This document shows, piece after piece, positions 15,019 through 23,513 of a DNA stretch of 31,219 bases. The notes beneath the pieces were generated by a model. That model saw nothing but the letters and a program-made list of their open reading frames with translations, searched no databases and was not told where the DNA came from. Position 1 is the stretch's first letter, and each line of letters begins with the position of its first letter. A program made the position numbers and the translations under genes. The DNA is from Robiginitomaculum sp. (lineage in GTDB: Bacteria > Pseudomonadota > Alphaproteobacteria > Caulobacterales > Maricaulaceae): NCBI GenBank assembly GCA_021647375.1, contig JAKIUV010000022.1, positions 1 through 31,219 on the forward strand. The letters are read 5' to 3'.

Positions 15019-16044
15019 ATGTTAATAGTGAGGCCAGCGCGTACCGATGATTTGCAAAGTTTCATAGAACTCGCCCGCGCCGCAGGCTCTGGCTTCACCT
15101 CTTTGGCTGTTCCAGATGCGGATCTCGAAGCGCGCTTGGCCAAATCGGTAAAGAGCTTTGATGCTAATATCGACGCGCCGGGTGACCATATTTATTTGCT
15201 AATGCTGGAAGACAGCGATACGGGCGAAATCGTCGGGGTCAGCGCCGTAAAAGCCAAGGTCGGCTTGAACAAACCGTTTTTCAGCTTCAAACTTCTCAAA
15301 ATCGCTCAAAGCTCTAGCGCCGCCAACCGCCATTTTGATATGGATGTCATGCTGTTGGTCAATGAATATTCCGGTACCAGCGAGGTCGGAACTTTGTTTG
15401 TCAAAAGCAAAATGCGCGGCACAGGCGCCGGGCGCCTTATTTCCCAAGCCCGTTATATGTTAATCGCCGCCGCACCCGAAAGGATTGCCGACACTATAAT
15501 TTCAGAGCTGCGCGGTCGGGTGGATGTTAGCGGTCATTCTCCTTTTTGGGAGAGTTTGGGGCGTAAATTCTTCAAAATGGACTTTAACGAGGCCGACGAA
15601 ATCACCGCTTCGACGGATAACCAATTTATCACAGATTTAATGCCTAAATACCCGATTTATTTGGATTTATTGACAGAGGAAGCACAGGAGGTTGTCGGCA
15701 AAACCCATCCTGACGGTGTCGGCGCCCGTAGGCTTTTGGAAGCTGAAGGTTTCCGTTTTGACGGTTATGTGGACATATTTGACGCTGGCCCAACCATGGC
15801 AGCACCGCGCGACCAAATACGGACAGTCAAGGATTCCCATGTGCTAACCGTAGTTCAACAATCCGGTGCAAAATCAAGCCATAGAGCTTTGGTCAGCAAT
15901 GAGCGGGTCAAGGACTTTCGAGCCGTATTTGCCCGAGTTAGTTTCGAAGATGATGGCTTACATCTAGCATCTGATGCCATAGAGTCTTTGCGATTACAAC
16001 CGGGCGATAAAGCGCGGGTATTTGCTACAAGAATAGGAATTTGA
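15019..16044 (+). CDS. astA: Arginine N-succinyltransferase
   Basis: A 341-residue enzyme catalysing succinyl-CoA + L-arginine to N2-succinylarginine, the first step of the AST arginine-catabolic pathway. The start MLIVRPARTDDLQSFIELA matches the family, as do GFTSLAVP, EVGTLFVKSKMRGTGAGRLI, the acyltransferase core PFWESLGRKFFKMDF, and MPKYPIYLDLL. Length is typical. ATG 15019 follows AGAGGGA; the longer open frame from 14953 overlaps the hydrolase and is not supported. The stop TGA (16042-16044) sits just before astD. Confidence 0.96.
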   Translation: MLIVRPARTDDLQSFIELARAAGSGFTSLAVPDADLEARLAKSVKSFDANIDAPGDHIYLLMLEDSDTGEIVGVSAVKAKVGLNKPFFSFKLLKIAQSSSAANRHFDMDVMLLVNEYSGTSEVGTLFVKSKMRGTGAGRLISQARYMLIAAAPERIADTIISELRGRVDVSGHSPFWESLGRKFFKMDFNEADEITASTDNQFITDLMPKYPIYLDLLTEEAQEVVGKTHPDGVGARRLLEAEGFRFDGYVDIFDAGPTMAAPRDQIRTVKDSHVLTVVQQSGAKSSHRALVSNERVKDFRAVFARVSFEDDGLHLASDAIESLRLQPGDKARVFATRIGI

Positions 16045-16046
16045 GG

Positions 16047-17510
16047 ATGTCTAAAGGAAATTATATTAATGGTCGTTGGCAAGGGGCGGGTGGTCATGAA
16101 TTTACCAGTATTGATCCGGCCAGTGGTGCGCAAATTTGGCAAGGTGGGGCATCCACACTTGCAGATGTAAATTCAGCGTTCCGGGCGGCTGCAAATGTTT
16201 TTGAGGCTTGGTCCGAGACATCTTTAGATACGCGCCGAGAAACGGTTTTGCGCTTCAAGGAAATCGCCTTGGCTAATAAGGATAAGCTAGGGGAACTGAT
16301 TGCCCGCGAGACCGGGAAAGTGCTTTGGGATGCTAACGGCGAAGCGGGCGTGATTGCTGGCAAAGTTGATATTTCGCTAAAATCCTACGCTGATCGAACA
16401 GGAAGCTCCAGTACTGATACGGCTTTTGGCCGCGCAGATTTACAGCATCGTCCTCACGGCGTTATGGCGGTGCTCGGGCCTTATAATTTTCCGGCACATC
16501 TGCCTAATGGTCAAATTATTCCTGCGCTTATCGCCGGGAATACGGTCGTTTATAAACCAAGCGAGCAGTGTCCTGCGGTCGGGGAGTTTATGACTTCTCT
16601 ATATGAACAAGCGGGATTCCCGCCCGGTGTCATTAATATGGTGCAAGGCGCTCGGGAAACTGGTGCTGCCGTGCTCGACCATCCGGACGTTGACGGGGTG
16701 TTGTTCACGGGGGCGGCGGGAACGGGTAAATTTATCCACGAGAAATTCGGCGGACGACCTGAGATTATTTTGGCGCTTGAACTTGGCGGAAATAACCCGC
16801 TCCTGCTTTGGGATGTCGCGGACACCCCCAACTCAATTATGGCGGCGGCCAGTATTATTGTGCAATCAGGGTTTATTACGTCGGGGCAACGTTGCACTTG
16901 TGCGCGGCGGATATTGCTTCCTGAGGGCAAAGCAGGCGACGCGGTTCAGGACGCAATGGTGGCTATAGTGGAGAGCATGAAAGTTGGTGCTTGGAATGAT
17001 GCGGAGGAAGCCTTTATTGGCCCCGTGATTAGTGCGGATATTGCCGGGCATGTGGTTGAACGCGCTCACAAATTGGGCGGCAATGTAATCCGCCAAACCG
17101 AAATTATGGAGCGCGGCCCCGCCTTTATCCGTCCGGGCATTGTTGATGTAACTGGGATGCAAGTCCCTGACGAAGAGATATTCGGCCCGGTTATGCAAAT
17201 CATTCGCGTCCCGACCTTAGAGGCCGGCATTGCCGAGGCCAACAATACCCGCTTTGGCTTGTCCGCAGGCTTGATCAGCGATGATCCTAAAAACTGGGAC
17301 TTGTTTCGGCGTAAAATTCGGGCGGGCGTGGTCAATTTCAACCGCCCAACTACGGGCGCAGCAGGCTTTTTGCCGTTCGGTGGCCCCGGTGCTTCTGGGA
17401 ACCATAGTCCGGGGGCATATTACGCCGCAGATTTTTGCGCCTGGCCTATGGCGAGCCAAATCGCAGATACGGTCGAGGTTCAGCCAGCAAAGGGGCTTTC
17501 CACATGCTAG
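16047..17510 (+). CDS. astD: Succinylglutamate-semialdehyde dehydrogenase
   Basis: A 487-residue NAD-dependent aldehyde dehydrogenase that oxidises N-succinylglutamate semialdehyde to N-succinylglutamate, the fourth AST step. Diagnostic features are GPYNFPAHLPNGQIIPALIA, GNTVVYKPSEQCP, general base Glu245 in LALELGGNNP and nucleophile Cys283 in SGQRCTCARR, plus EEIFGPVMQI. AstD orthologues typically share the NFPAHLPNG segment, which separates them from other aldehyde dehydrogenases. ATG 16047 is preferred to TTG 16041: AGGA lies eight bases upstream. Its end overlaps astB by seven bases. Confidence 0.95.
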   Translation: MSKGNYINGRWQGAGGHEFTSIDPASGAQIWQGGASTLADVNSAFRAAANVFEAWSETSLDTRRETVLRFKEIALANKDKLGELIARETGKVLWDANGEAGVIAGKVDISLKSYADRTGSSSTDTAFGRADLQHRPHGVMAVLGPYNFPAHLPNGQIIPALIAGNTVVYKPSEQCPAVGEFMTSLYEQAGFPPGVINMVQGARETGAAVLDHPDVDGVLFTGAAGTGKFIHEKFGGRPEIILALELGGNNPLLLWDVADTPNSIMAAASIIVQSGFITSGQRCTCARRILLPEGKAGDAVQDAMVAIVESMKVGAWNDAEEAFIGPVISADIAGHVVERAHKLGGNVIRQTEIMERGPAFIRPGIVDVTGMQVPDEEIFGPVMQIIRVPTLEAGIAEANNTRFGLSAGLISDDPKNWDLFRRKIRAGVVNFNRPTTGAAGFLPFGGPGASGNHSPGAYYAADFCAWPMASQIADTVEVQPAKGLSTC

Positions 17511-18838
17511 CACGGGAAGCCAATTATGATGGCCTCATAGGCCCGACCCATAATTACGGCGGGCTATCCATGGGAAACCTCGCTAGTGCCAAAAATAAAG
17601 GCCTCATCGCAAGCCCGCGCGCCGCCGCTTTGCAAGGCTTGCAGAAAATGAAATTGATGGCGGACGCGGGACTGGTACAAGGCGTTTTGCCGCCGCAAGC
17701 CCGCCCGAACATCCCCGAATTACGTTTAATGGGATTTTCCGGGAGCGACGAGGATGTGTTGCTGGGTGCCTGGCGGGCTAATCCGGTTTTGGTACGCAAT
17801 ATGAGTTCCGCTTCCAGCATGTGGTCTGCCAATGCGGCCACGGTTAGCCCGTCTGCGGATTGTGCTGATGGTCGCTTGCACCTCACCCCCGCTAATCTTT
17901 CGACCATGTTGCACAGGTCTATAGAACACGCGCAAACGGGCAGGGCGCTGCGTGCCGCATTCCCAATGGCAATTGTGCATGATGCCTTGCCTATGCAATC
18001 TACATATTCAGACGAAGGCGCGGCCAATCATGTGCGGCTCTGTGCGGAACACGGGGATGCAGGTATAGAATTATTTGTTTATGGCCGAGACGCGCTTTTA
18101 GGGGGCGGCGGTACAGAGTTTCCTGCGCGCCAAACCCTGCAAGCCAGCCATATTATTGCTACCCGTCACCTCTTGTCGGGTACCCGCACCGTGTTCGCCA
18201 AGCAGGCCCGGCGCGTGATTGATGCCGGGGCATTTCATAACGACGTGGTCTGTGTCGGGGCTAAGCAATGTTTGTTCTACCACGAAGATGCATTTGAGGA
18301 TTCGGCAGGAACTTTGGCGGCAATCCGCAAGGCGGCGGAGGGATTGTTCGAACCACAATTCGTCGCAGTATCCGGCGAGGATGTGCCGCTAGAAGATGCT
18401 ATCTCGGCATATTTATTTAACTCAATGTTGGTGCAATTGCCAGGCGAAGAACGCCTGACCCTGATCGCGCCAACCGAGACCGAGGATAACCCGCGCACCA
18501 AAGCCTATTGTGATACTTTAGTAGCGGGCAATGGTCCCATCGGTGCGGTCAAATATGTCGATGTGCGCCAATCTATGCGCAACGGCGGCGGCCCTGCCTG
18601 CTTGCGCTTGCGGGTGGTGTTGACGGAGGCGGAGTTGGCGGCGGCCAACCCCAAGATGATATTGGACGAAGCGCTTTACGCGCAGCTCTCGGACTGGGTG
18701 ACGAAGCATTACCGCGAAGACATGGCACCAAATGATTTGGGCGATCCTGATTTGATGCGCGAGAGTTTTACCGCGCTTGACGAGCTTACCGGGATCATGG
18801 GCTTAGGCGGCGATTTCTATCCGTTTCAGAGGGTGTGA
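17504..18838 (+). CDS. astB: N-succinylarginine dihydrolase
   Basis: A 444-residue pentein-fold enzyme that hydrolyses N2-succinylarginine to N2-succinylornithine, ammonia and CO2. The family start EANYDGLIGPTHNYGGLS is present, with SASSMWSANAATVSPSAD, the catalytic His245 in AFHNDVVCVG and the catalytic Cys366 in NGGGPACLRLRV. Length agrees with E. coli AstB. ATG 17504 lies in the last codons of astD (ATGCTAG overlap) after AAGGGG, so translation is coupled. The next gene starts at its stop codon. Confidence 0.96.
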   Translation: MLAREANYDGLIGPTHNYGGLSMGNLASAKNKGLIASPRAAALQGLQKMKLMADAGLVQGVLPPQARPNIPELRLMGFSGSDEDVLLGAWRANPVLVRNMSSASSMWSANAATVSPSADCADGRLHLTPANLSTMLHRSIEHAQTGRALRAAFPMAIVHDALPMQSTYSDEGAANHVRLCAEHGDAGIELFVYGRDALLGGGGTEFPARQTLQASHIIATRHLLSGTRTVFAKQARRVIDAGAFHNDVVCVGAKQCLFYHEDAFEDSAGTLAAIRKAAEGLFEPQFVAVSGEDVPLEDAISAYLFNSMLVQLPGEERLTLIAPTETEDNPRTKAYCDTLVAGNGPIGAVKYVDVRQSMRNGGGPACLRLRVVLTEAELAAANPKMILDEALYAQLSDWVTKHYREDMAPNDLGDPDLMRESFTALDELTGIMGLGGDFYPFQRV

Positions 18839-19815
18839 TGGTCGACAAAAATGCACAAGATTGGAGCAATTACTGGCAAGGCCGAGCAGGAGAGAGTGCG
18901 GGTGAAGCGCTGGTTGGTGTTGGTATTGAGCATAATGAAAAACTGGCAAAGTTTTGGGCGGAGTGCTTTGCGGGGCTAGATAAGAGTAGCAATATTCTGG
19001 ATATGGCGTGTGGGGCTGGCTCTGTGCTACGCCATGCCAATGCCAACGGATTTACTCATCTTAGCGGTGTCGACATTTCAGCTGATGCGGTCGCGGCTAT
19101 GCAAAGGCAGTTTCCAAACGCCAAAGGAATTGTCGCCCCCGTAGATGCTACGGGGCTGGCAGACGGCACTTATGATTTGCTGGTAAGCCAATACGGCTTT
19201 GAATATGCGGGCAGCAATCGACAAGTCTTGGCGGCGGCACGCGAAATGGCGCGTTTGGTAGCAGACAATGGCCAGTTCATCGCGCTTTGCCACATCAAAG
19301 GCGGCGGTATTGAGCAAGAGGTTAGCGGTCACCTCCGCGATATAAAAGACATGACAAAGCTGGGCTTTATCAGTGCCGCCAAGGCTGTATTTATAGCCTT
19401 GGACGCCGCAGAAAAATCACCAACATTGGTCACAAAAACCGCCTACGAAAAAGCCACCCATTTGCTCACCGTACCGCGCAATAAACTCATTGCGTGGCTG
19501 GAAGCCGGGCAAACAAGTGGTAGTGAGATTCATAAGTTGGGGCAACATTTATACTCCGGGACTATTGATTTATTCAGCCGCCGTAAGGCTTATTCTTTGG
19601 CAGATATAACGGGTTGGCTCGACGGTATGCAAGCTGAAATTGATGCCTACCGAGGCCGTATGCAAAGTATGCGGCAATCAGCACTGAGCGAAAAAGATGC
19701 CCGTAATATTCTGGCCGTATTTGCGGATGCACAGTTTAATATTGACCATCCAGCGCCGTTTTATTTAGCAGGGGACAACAAGCCTGCTGCCTGGGTTTTG
19801 CAGGCGCGCAGATGA
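18838..19815 (+). CDS. Class I SAM-dependent methyltransferase at the end of the ast operon
   Basis: A 325-residue protein with a Rossmann-type SAM-binding domain: motif I ILDMACGAGSVLRHA (about residues 53-67), motif II LSGVDISADAV, and a motif around DLLVSQYGFEYAG. The C-terminal half (about 150-325) is mostly helical and not recognisable; it may determine the substrate. There is no signal peptide. ATG 18838 overlaps the astB stop (TGATG) after AGAGGG, so it is translationally coupled. No methylation step is known in the AST pathway, so its role there is unexplained. The annotation as methyltransferase is secure at fold level only. Confidence 0.85.
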   Translation: MVDKNAQDWSNYWQGRAGESAGEALVGVGIEHNEKLAKFWAECFAGLDKSSNILDMACGAGSVLRHANANGFTHLSGVDISADAVAAMQRQFPNAKGIVAPVDATGLADGTYDLLVSQYGFEYAGSNRQVLAAAREMARLVADNGQFIALCHIKGGGIEQEVSGHLRDIKDMTKLGFISAAKAVFIALDAAEKSPTLVTKTAYEKATHLLTVPRNKLIAWLEAGQTSGSEIHKLGQHLYSGTIDLFSRRKAYSLADITGWLDGMQAEIDAYRGRMQSMRQSALSEKDARNILAVFADAQFNIDHPAPFYLAGDNKPAAWVLQARR

Positions 19816-19844
19816 TATATTCACGGTGATTTAGAGCCTAACCC

Positions 19845-19884
19845 TAAACCATTTGTTCACCATAATTGCAAACCATTCGTTCAC
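19845..19884 (+). promoter_or_regulatory. Two tandem CtrA-like boxes upstream of the DUF2336 gene
   Basis: TAAA-CCATTTG-TTCAC (19845-19860) and CAAA-CCATTCG-TTCAC (19869-19884) are direct repeats with a 24-base period. Each resembles the CtrA consensus TTAA-N7-TTAAC with one or two mismatches per half. A further TTTACCAT follows at 19893. They lie 35-75 bases before the start codon, where an activator or repressor would bind. Confidence 0.45.
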
Positions 19885-19917
19885 TATACTTGTTTACCAT
19901 ATTGGTAGGAGATGGGT

Positions 19918-21039
19918 ATGATGCATATGGCTACGCAATTGAAAATTAGTTCCGAAGATGTGAAACATTTGGTTTCTCATCCTGAGCGGGATGTGCGGGC
20001 GGTGATCGCGCAAAAAGTGTGTCGTGAAATTCGCGCGGCTGATCTCACATTGCGTGAGCGGGAAGTGGCTAAAGAGATATTGTGGTTTATTGCCCGCGAT
20101 GCAGCAGCTATGGTGCGGCGTGCTTTGGCAATAACCCTTAAAAATTCGCAAAATCTACCCCACGACATAGCTCAGAAACTGATTAAAGATATTGATTCGA
20201 TTGCGGTACCTATTTTGACCCATTCACCAGTTTTGGAGGATGATGACCTTCTGGAAATTCTCAAGTCAAAGGCCGCCGCCAAAATGATGGCCGTATCAAA
20301 ACGTGCGCATATTGGCGGAGATTTAGTTAAGGCAATTGTCCGCTACGGTGATAGCCGTGTGGTCGCGTCGGTGGCGGCAAATGACGGCGCGCAAATCGGT
20401 GTCGAGCTTGGTATCCATATGATGGATATTTACCAAGACGACGACTTGATAAAGGAGAGCTTTATTGCACGGCGGGATTTACCGCCATTGCTCATCGAAA
20501 AATTGATCACTTCGGTCAGTGCTGAAGCGGCGCGGCGTTTGTATGAAAACCACGAAATACCGTTGGATATAGCCGTTGACCTAGCCGGGCAAAGTAGAGA
20601 GCGGGCAAGCGTTGATTTCATATCTCAAAGCTGGGTAAGTAATGATTTAAAATCGTTAATTGCTCGGTTGGATAAAGAAGACCGCCTAACCAACACATTA
20701 ATTGTGCGTGCTGCGTGCTGCGGGCAAATGAAATTTTGTGCACAAGCTTTGGCGCAAAAATCCGGTGTGACGATCCACAAATCCTCTTTAATGTTACATG
20801 ATAGTGGCCCATTTGGGCTAAAGGCGTTGTGTACCCAAGCGGGGCTTGATAATCGTGACTTTGCTATTTTGCGGGCGAGCTTGGTTATTTTCAAAGATTT
20901 GGAAAGTGTAGGCGGCAAGATTAGCCGCGAGAAATACCAATCAACCATGCTTGAGCGAGTGCTTAGCTTGCCTATCACATTCTCGGATGCGGACACGGAT
21001 TATTTATTTGATAAACTTGATACCGTCTGCGTAGCATAA
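19918..21039 (+). CDS. DUF2336 domain-containing protein
   Basis: A 373-residue cytoplasmic protein, helical and repeat-like, matching the alphaproteobacterial DUF2336 family. Visible landmarks are SHPERDVRAVIAQKVCREI near the N-terminus, LREREVAKEILWFIARD, VRRALAITLKNS, and later FIARRDLPPLLIEKLITSVS and AARRLYENHEIPLDIAVDLA. The repeated helical pairs look HEAT-like and suggest a binding scaffold. No catalytic motif is seen and the biochemical role is unknown. The start is chosen among a cluster of ATGs: 19912 touches the TAGGAG site, 19918 has a six-base spacing, and 19921 and 19927 are also possible. The upstream CtrA-like boxes suggest cell-cycle or motility control. It ends three bases from the convergent FecR-domain gene. 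Confidence 0.85.
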   Translation: MMHMATQLKISSEDVKHLVSHPERDVRAVIAQKVCREIRAADLTLREREVAKEILWFIARDAAAMVRRALAITLKNSQNLPHDIAQKLIKDIDSIAVPILTHSPVLEDDDLLEILKSKAAAKMMAVSKRAHIGGDLVKAIVRYGDSRVVASVAANDGAQIGVELGIHMMDIYQDDDLIKESFIARRDLPPLLIEKLITSVSAEAARRLYENHEIPLDIAVDLAGQSRERASVDFISQSWVSNDLKSLIARLDKEDRLTNTLIVRAACCGQMKFCAQALAQKSGVTIHKSSLMLHDSGPFGLKALCTQAGLDNRDFAILRASLVIFKDLESVGGKISREKYQSTMLERVLSLPITFSDADTDYLFDKLDTVCVA

Positions 21040-21046
21040 TTGCTAC
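21031..21046. other. Small hairpin spanning two convergent stop codons
   Basis: GTAGCA (21031-21036) pairs with TGCTAC (21041-21046) around TAAT. The hairpin contains the stop codons of both the DUF2336 gene (21037-21039) and the FecR-domain gene (21043-21045, minus strand). No T tract follows on either strand, so it is at best a weak terminator. Confidence 0.4.
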
Positions 21047-21990
21047 AATAAGCAATCCGGATAATCTGGGTTTTGCGGTGTGCAGTCGGGAACAATAATT
21101 TCTTCCTCTTCTTCCGATGGCCAATCAAATGTTGTACTCGGGTCAATGATCTCATTGGGGGTGTTGCCGAGGAAAGGATTGCCCGCCCCTCGGTTTTCAG
21201 GCGGGTCGACTTGCATAAATGTATCCAATTCAAATGGTTTGAACGAAACACCACCAGTAGGTTCAGTGCGCAGGCGGGCGTTGAACACATTGAATGTTTT
21301 GGTATCTAACTGGAATGGGTCTGATGGTGGGCTATCACTAGAACTAACAAATATAGCATATCCGCTGCGGCGGGTTGTTACTGTCCGACCGCCGGATGTA
21401 ACGCTGATTTCACCTTTCCGGTTTCTGGCACGACTTCGCTGACCAGGGCCGCGAAGGACAAAAATTGTGGCACCTTCTGGGTCAATTTTTGTGCCTGGAA
21501 GTATCAAGCCAGCTTGTCGCGCATATTCGATAGCCTCAAGCCCTACGAGACCCTCAACCATCGTACCGCGCACGCCCATACTGGCTACCGGGGTGTCTAT
21601 AGTAATGCTTTCTGGGCCTGATTTGGAGATATTCCCTGACATAAAACGAAACATGCCCTTGCTGACTGTTGCCTTTAGCCCATTACTGTTATCATTCGGG
21701 TCGTAGACGAATTTATCGATAGTTAACTGACAGTCCGGCCCCACGGTAAATACGGTTTGGTCTTTCAACAGAACCTGTAGACTGGAATTACGGAAAGAAT
21801 TGACTTCGTCGCCAATATGGATTGGGTCTTTAACAAGAGCTTGCTTGGCTATTTGCTCTCCGCTTTGCACCATAACATCACCCTTAACCGCAGAATTGAT
21901 GCCAATTTCGTCCAAGGCATAGGTGTTTACCGAGAGCAATAACAGTGCGGTAGCGATAGCGCTCGCCAAAAAATAGCTATTATGTTTCAT
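21043..21990 (-). CDS. Secreted FecR-domain protein
   Basis: A 315-residue exported protein. The signal peptide is MKHNSYFLASAIATALLLL, with cleavage near NTYA-LDE (about residue 26). A FecR-type beta-jelly domain (about 30-150) shows GINSAVKGDVMVQSG, QVLLKDQTVFTVGPDCQLTI, SITIDTPVASMGVRGTMVEG. It lacks the cytoplasmic anti-sigma part and transmembrane helix of true FecR, so it is not a sigma regulator of that type. The C-terminal 90 residues are low-complexity, ending with an acidic run and two cysteines (PDCTPQNPDYPDC). It lies 21 bases after the TPR/barrel gene in the same direction, with AAGAAG before its ATG, so the two form an operon. Location: periplasm or cell surface. Such proteins commonly accompany CHASE2 cyclases, one of which lies just beyond its partner here. 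Confidence 0.88.
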   Translation of the reverse strand: MKHNSYFLASAIATALLLLSVNTYALDEIGINSAVKGDVMVQSGEQIAKQALVKDPIHIGDEVNSFRNSSLQVLLKDQTVFTVGPDCQLTIDKFVYDPNDNSNGLKATVSKGMFRFMSGNISKSGPESITIDTPVASMGVRGTMVEGLVGLEAIEYARQAGLILPGTKIDPEGATIFVLRGPGQRSRARNRKGEISVTSGGRTVTTRRSGYAIFVSSSDSPPSDPFQLDTKTFNVFNARLRTEPTGGVSFKPFELDTFMQVDPPENRGAGNPFLGNTPNEIIDPSTTFDWPSEEEEEIIVPDCTPQNPDYPDCLL

Positions 21991-22011
21991 AATATACTTC
22001 TTTCTTAATGA

Positions 22012-23328
22012 TCAAAAATTCCAAATCAATTTTATGTCTGTTCCGAAATTTTTGTAATCGAGAACAGGGTTGTTTGAACTGCGGTTGGTGTAATTAATAC
22101 CGGCTTCCAAGCCTAGATTGTCTAAGCTAGGGTTTTCGTCCAGCCCTATTTTTGTGGCCAAGATATTAAGCGATGCACCGATACCAAGGCGGCCAGAAAT
22201 ATGGTCATCTTCGCGGCGTGTTGGGGCAGGGTTATTAAAACTTGTCCCGTCATATTTTAGCATGCGGTAAGTTGCGCGTCCGCTCAGATAGATACCGTTA
22301 TCAAACCCGTTATGGAATCTGGCATTTAACCTTATACCATCATAGGCGAATGCGGCGTTGGTCGCCTTTTTGTCTTCATAGCCAAATGAAGCGCTGATAA
22401 ATGAATTTTCATCAAGGCGTTTAATAACCCCGGTGGACAAAGATAATTTTTCGCCGCTTCTTGTTGGCTCAAGCGTAGTGAAAGATAAATTATTATAATC
22501 TTGATCATGCCAAGTGCCCTGTACCCAGACACCAGTAGTTTTCGACAATGCTTTTTTAATTTTGACGCGCCCGCCGAATTGGGTGAGGTACTTTTGGCCA
22601 CTAATATTGACTTGGGAGACCTGAATGTCTGTATCCCATGATAGTCCGTTGGATAAGTCCCCCAGCAGGCCAATATTTGCGCCAAATGTATCATAGTCAG
22701 CGGTTGAAAATGTTTCGTGCCGCCTGAGCAGCCCGTTTATGCCCGCTTTAAACTTCAGGCCATTGTCGCCAATAGGGTTCGTGTATTGCAGTCTCGCTTG
22801 GGCAAATGCAGATATATCGTCCCTATTGGCAAATGTCAGGAATGTATCAGCCAAAGCATTGCCGGCATTATCATCATAGCGAACACCAACAGCGATGCGG
22901 CCAACCAGTCCGGAAGATGTAGCTTGCCGTTTTTTTGGTGTAGAAAAATTTTCTCTATATGCCTTAACTTGTCTCCTTTGTTTAGGGGAAAGAGGGCGGC
23001 TTTCTAGTAAATCCAATTCTCGCATAGCAGCCTGTTTGTCATCAAGCCTGTAAAGTACAAGTGCATAAAATAAACGTGCTGAATCCCAATTGGGGGAAGC
23101 AAATAACATACGCTCTAATGCGGATGCAGCAGAAATATAATCACCATTTTCGGCTTGTTGCCGCGCATAGTTCAGGTTCAATTCCTGATCATCAGGATTA
23201 GCATAAATTTGTTCAAAGCTAATTTTCGGACCGTTATAGGATTCTGCAATTGCATCAATAGATACGGTAAAGCTTGCCACAATTGCTATTGTGCCAATAA
23301 GTTTTGAAGCCAGTATAGTTCGCCGCAT
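22012..23328 (-). CDS. TPR-containing outer-membrane beta-barrel protein (Slam-like architecture)
   Basis: A 438-residue protein with a signal peptide (MRRTILASKLIGTIAIVAS, cleavage near AIA-ES), a short TPR region (about 35-115, including LNLNYARQQAENGDYISAAS and LFYALVLYRLDD) and a C-terminal beta barrel of about 300 residues with alternating aromatic strands, ending in IKLIWNF with the terminal phenylalanine typical of outer-membrane barrels. A TPR domain plus barrel is the layout of surface lipoprotein assembly modulators (Slam/DUF560), and the last strand region is similar in style; the assignment is tentative. ATG 23328 is chosen because the signal peptide starts there, after GGGGCAC; the frame is open back to 23376. 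It is the first gene of the operon with the FecR-domain protein and divergent from the cyclase. Confidence 0.8.
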   Translation of the reverse strand: MRRTILASKLIGTIAIVASFTVSIDAIAESYNGPKISFEQIYANPDDQELNLNYARQQAENGDYISAASALERMLFASPNWDSARLFYALVLYRLDDKQAAMRELDLLESRPLSPKQRRQVKAYRENFSTPKKRQATSSGLVGRIAVGVRYDDNAGNALADTFLTFANRDDISAFAQARLQYTNPIGDNGLKFKAGINGLLRRHETFSTADYDTFGANIGLLGDLSNGLSWDTDIQVSQVNISGQKYLTQFGGRVKIKKALSKTTGVWVQGTWHDQDYNNLSFTTLEPTRSGEKLSLSTGVIKRLDENSFISASFGYEDKKATNAAFAYDGIRLNARFHNGFDNGIYLSGRATYRMLKYDGTSFNNPAPTRREDDHISGRLGIGASLNILATKIGLDENPSLDNLGLEAGINYTNRSSNNPVLDYKNFGTDIKLIWNF

Positions 23329-23513
23329 GAATGTGCCCCGTGCTGATACGTATTCATAATATAGAGTGTCCATCACCCCAAATACGCATATTGATTTTTT
23401 GTTTAACTCAAATATCCCTTGTTTTCAATGCTTAGTTTATCATGCCCGCCCTATGATTACACTTGAAAGTTACGCGCCTATGAGAGAAGCTAAAATAAAC
23501 AGCGGGGCAGAAC

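Noticed and set aside
21043..21990. FecR-domain protein as an anti-sigma regulator
   Set aside because: There is no cytoplasmic N-terminal domain, no transmembrane helix after the signal, and no sigma factor or TonB receptor gene nearby.
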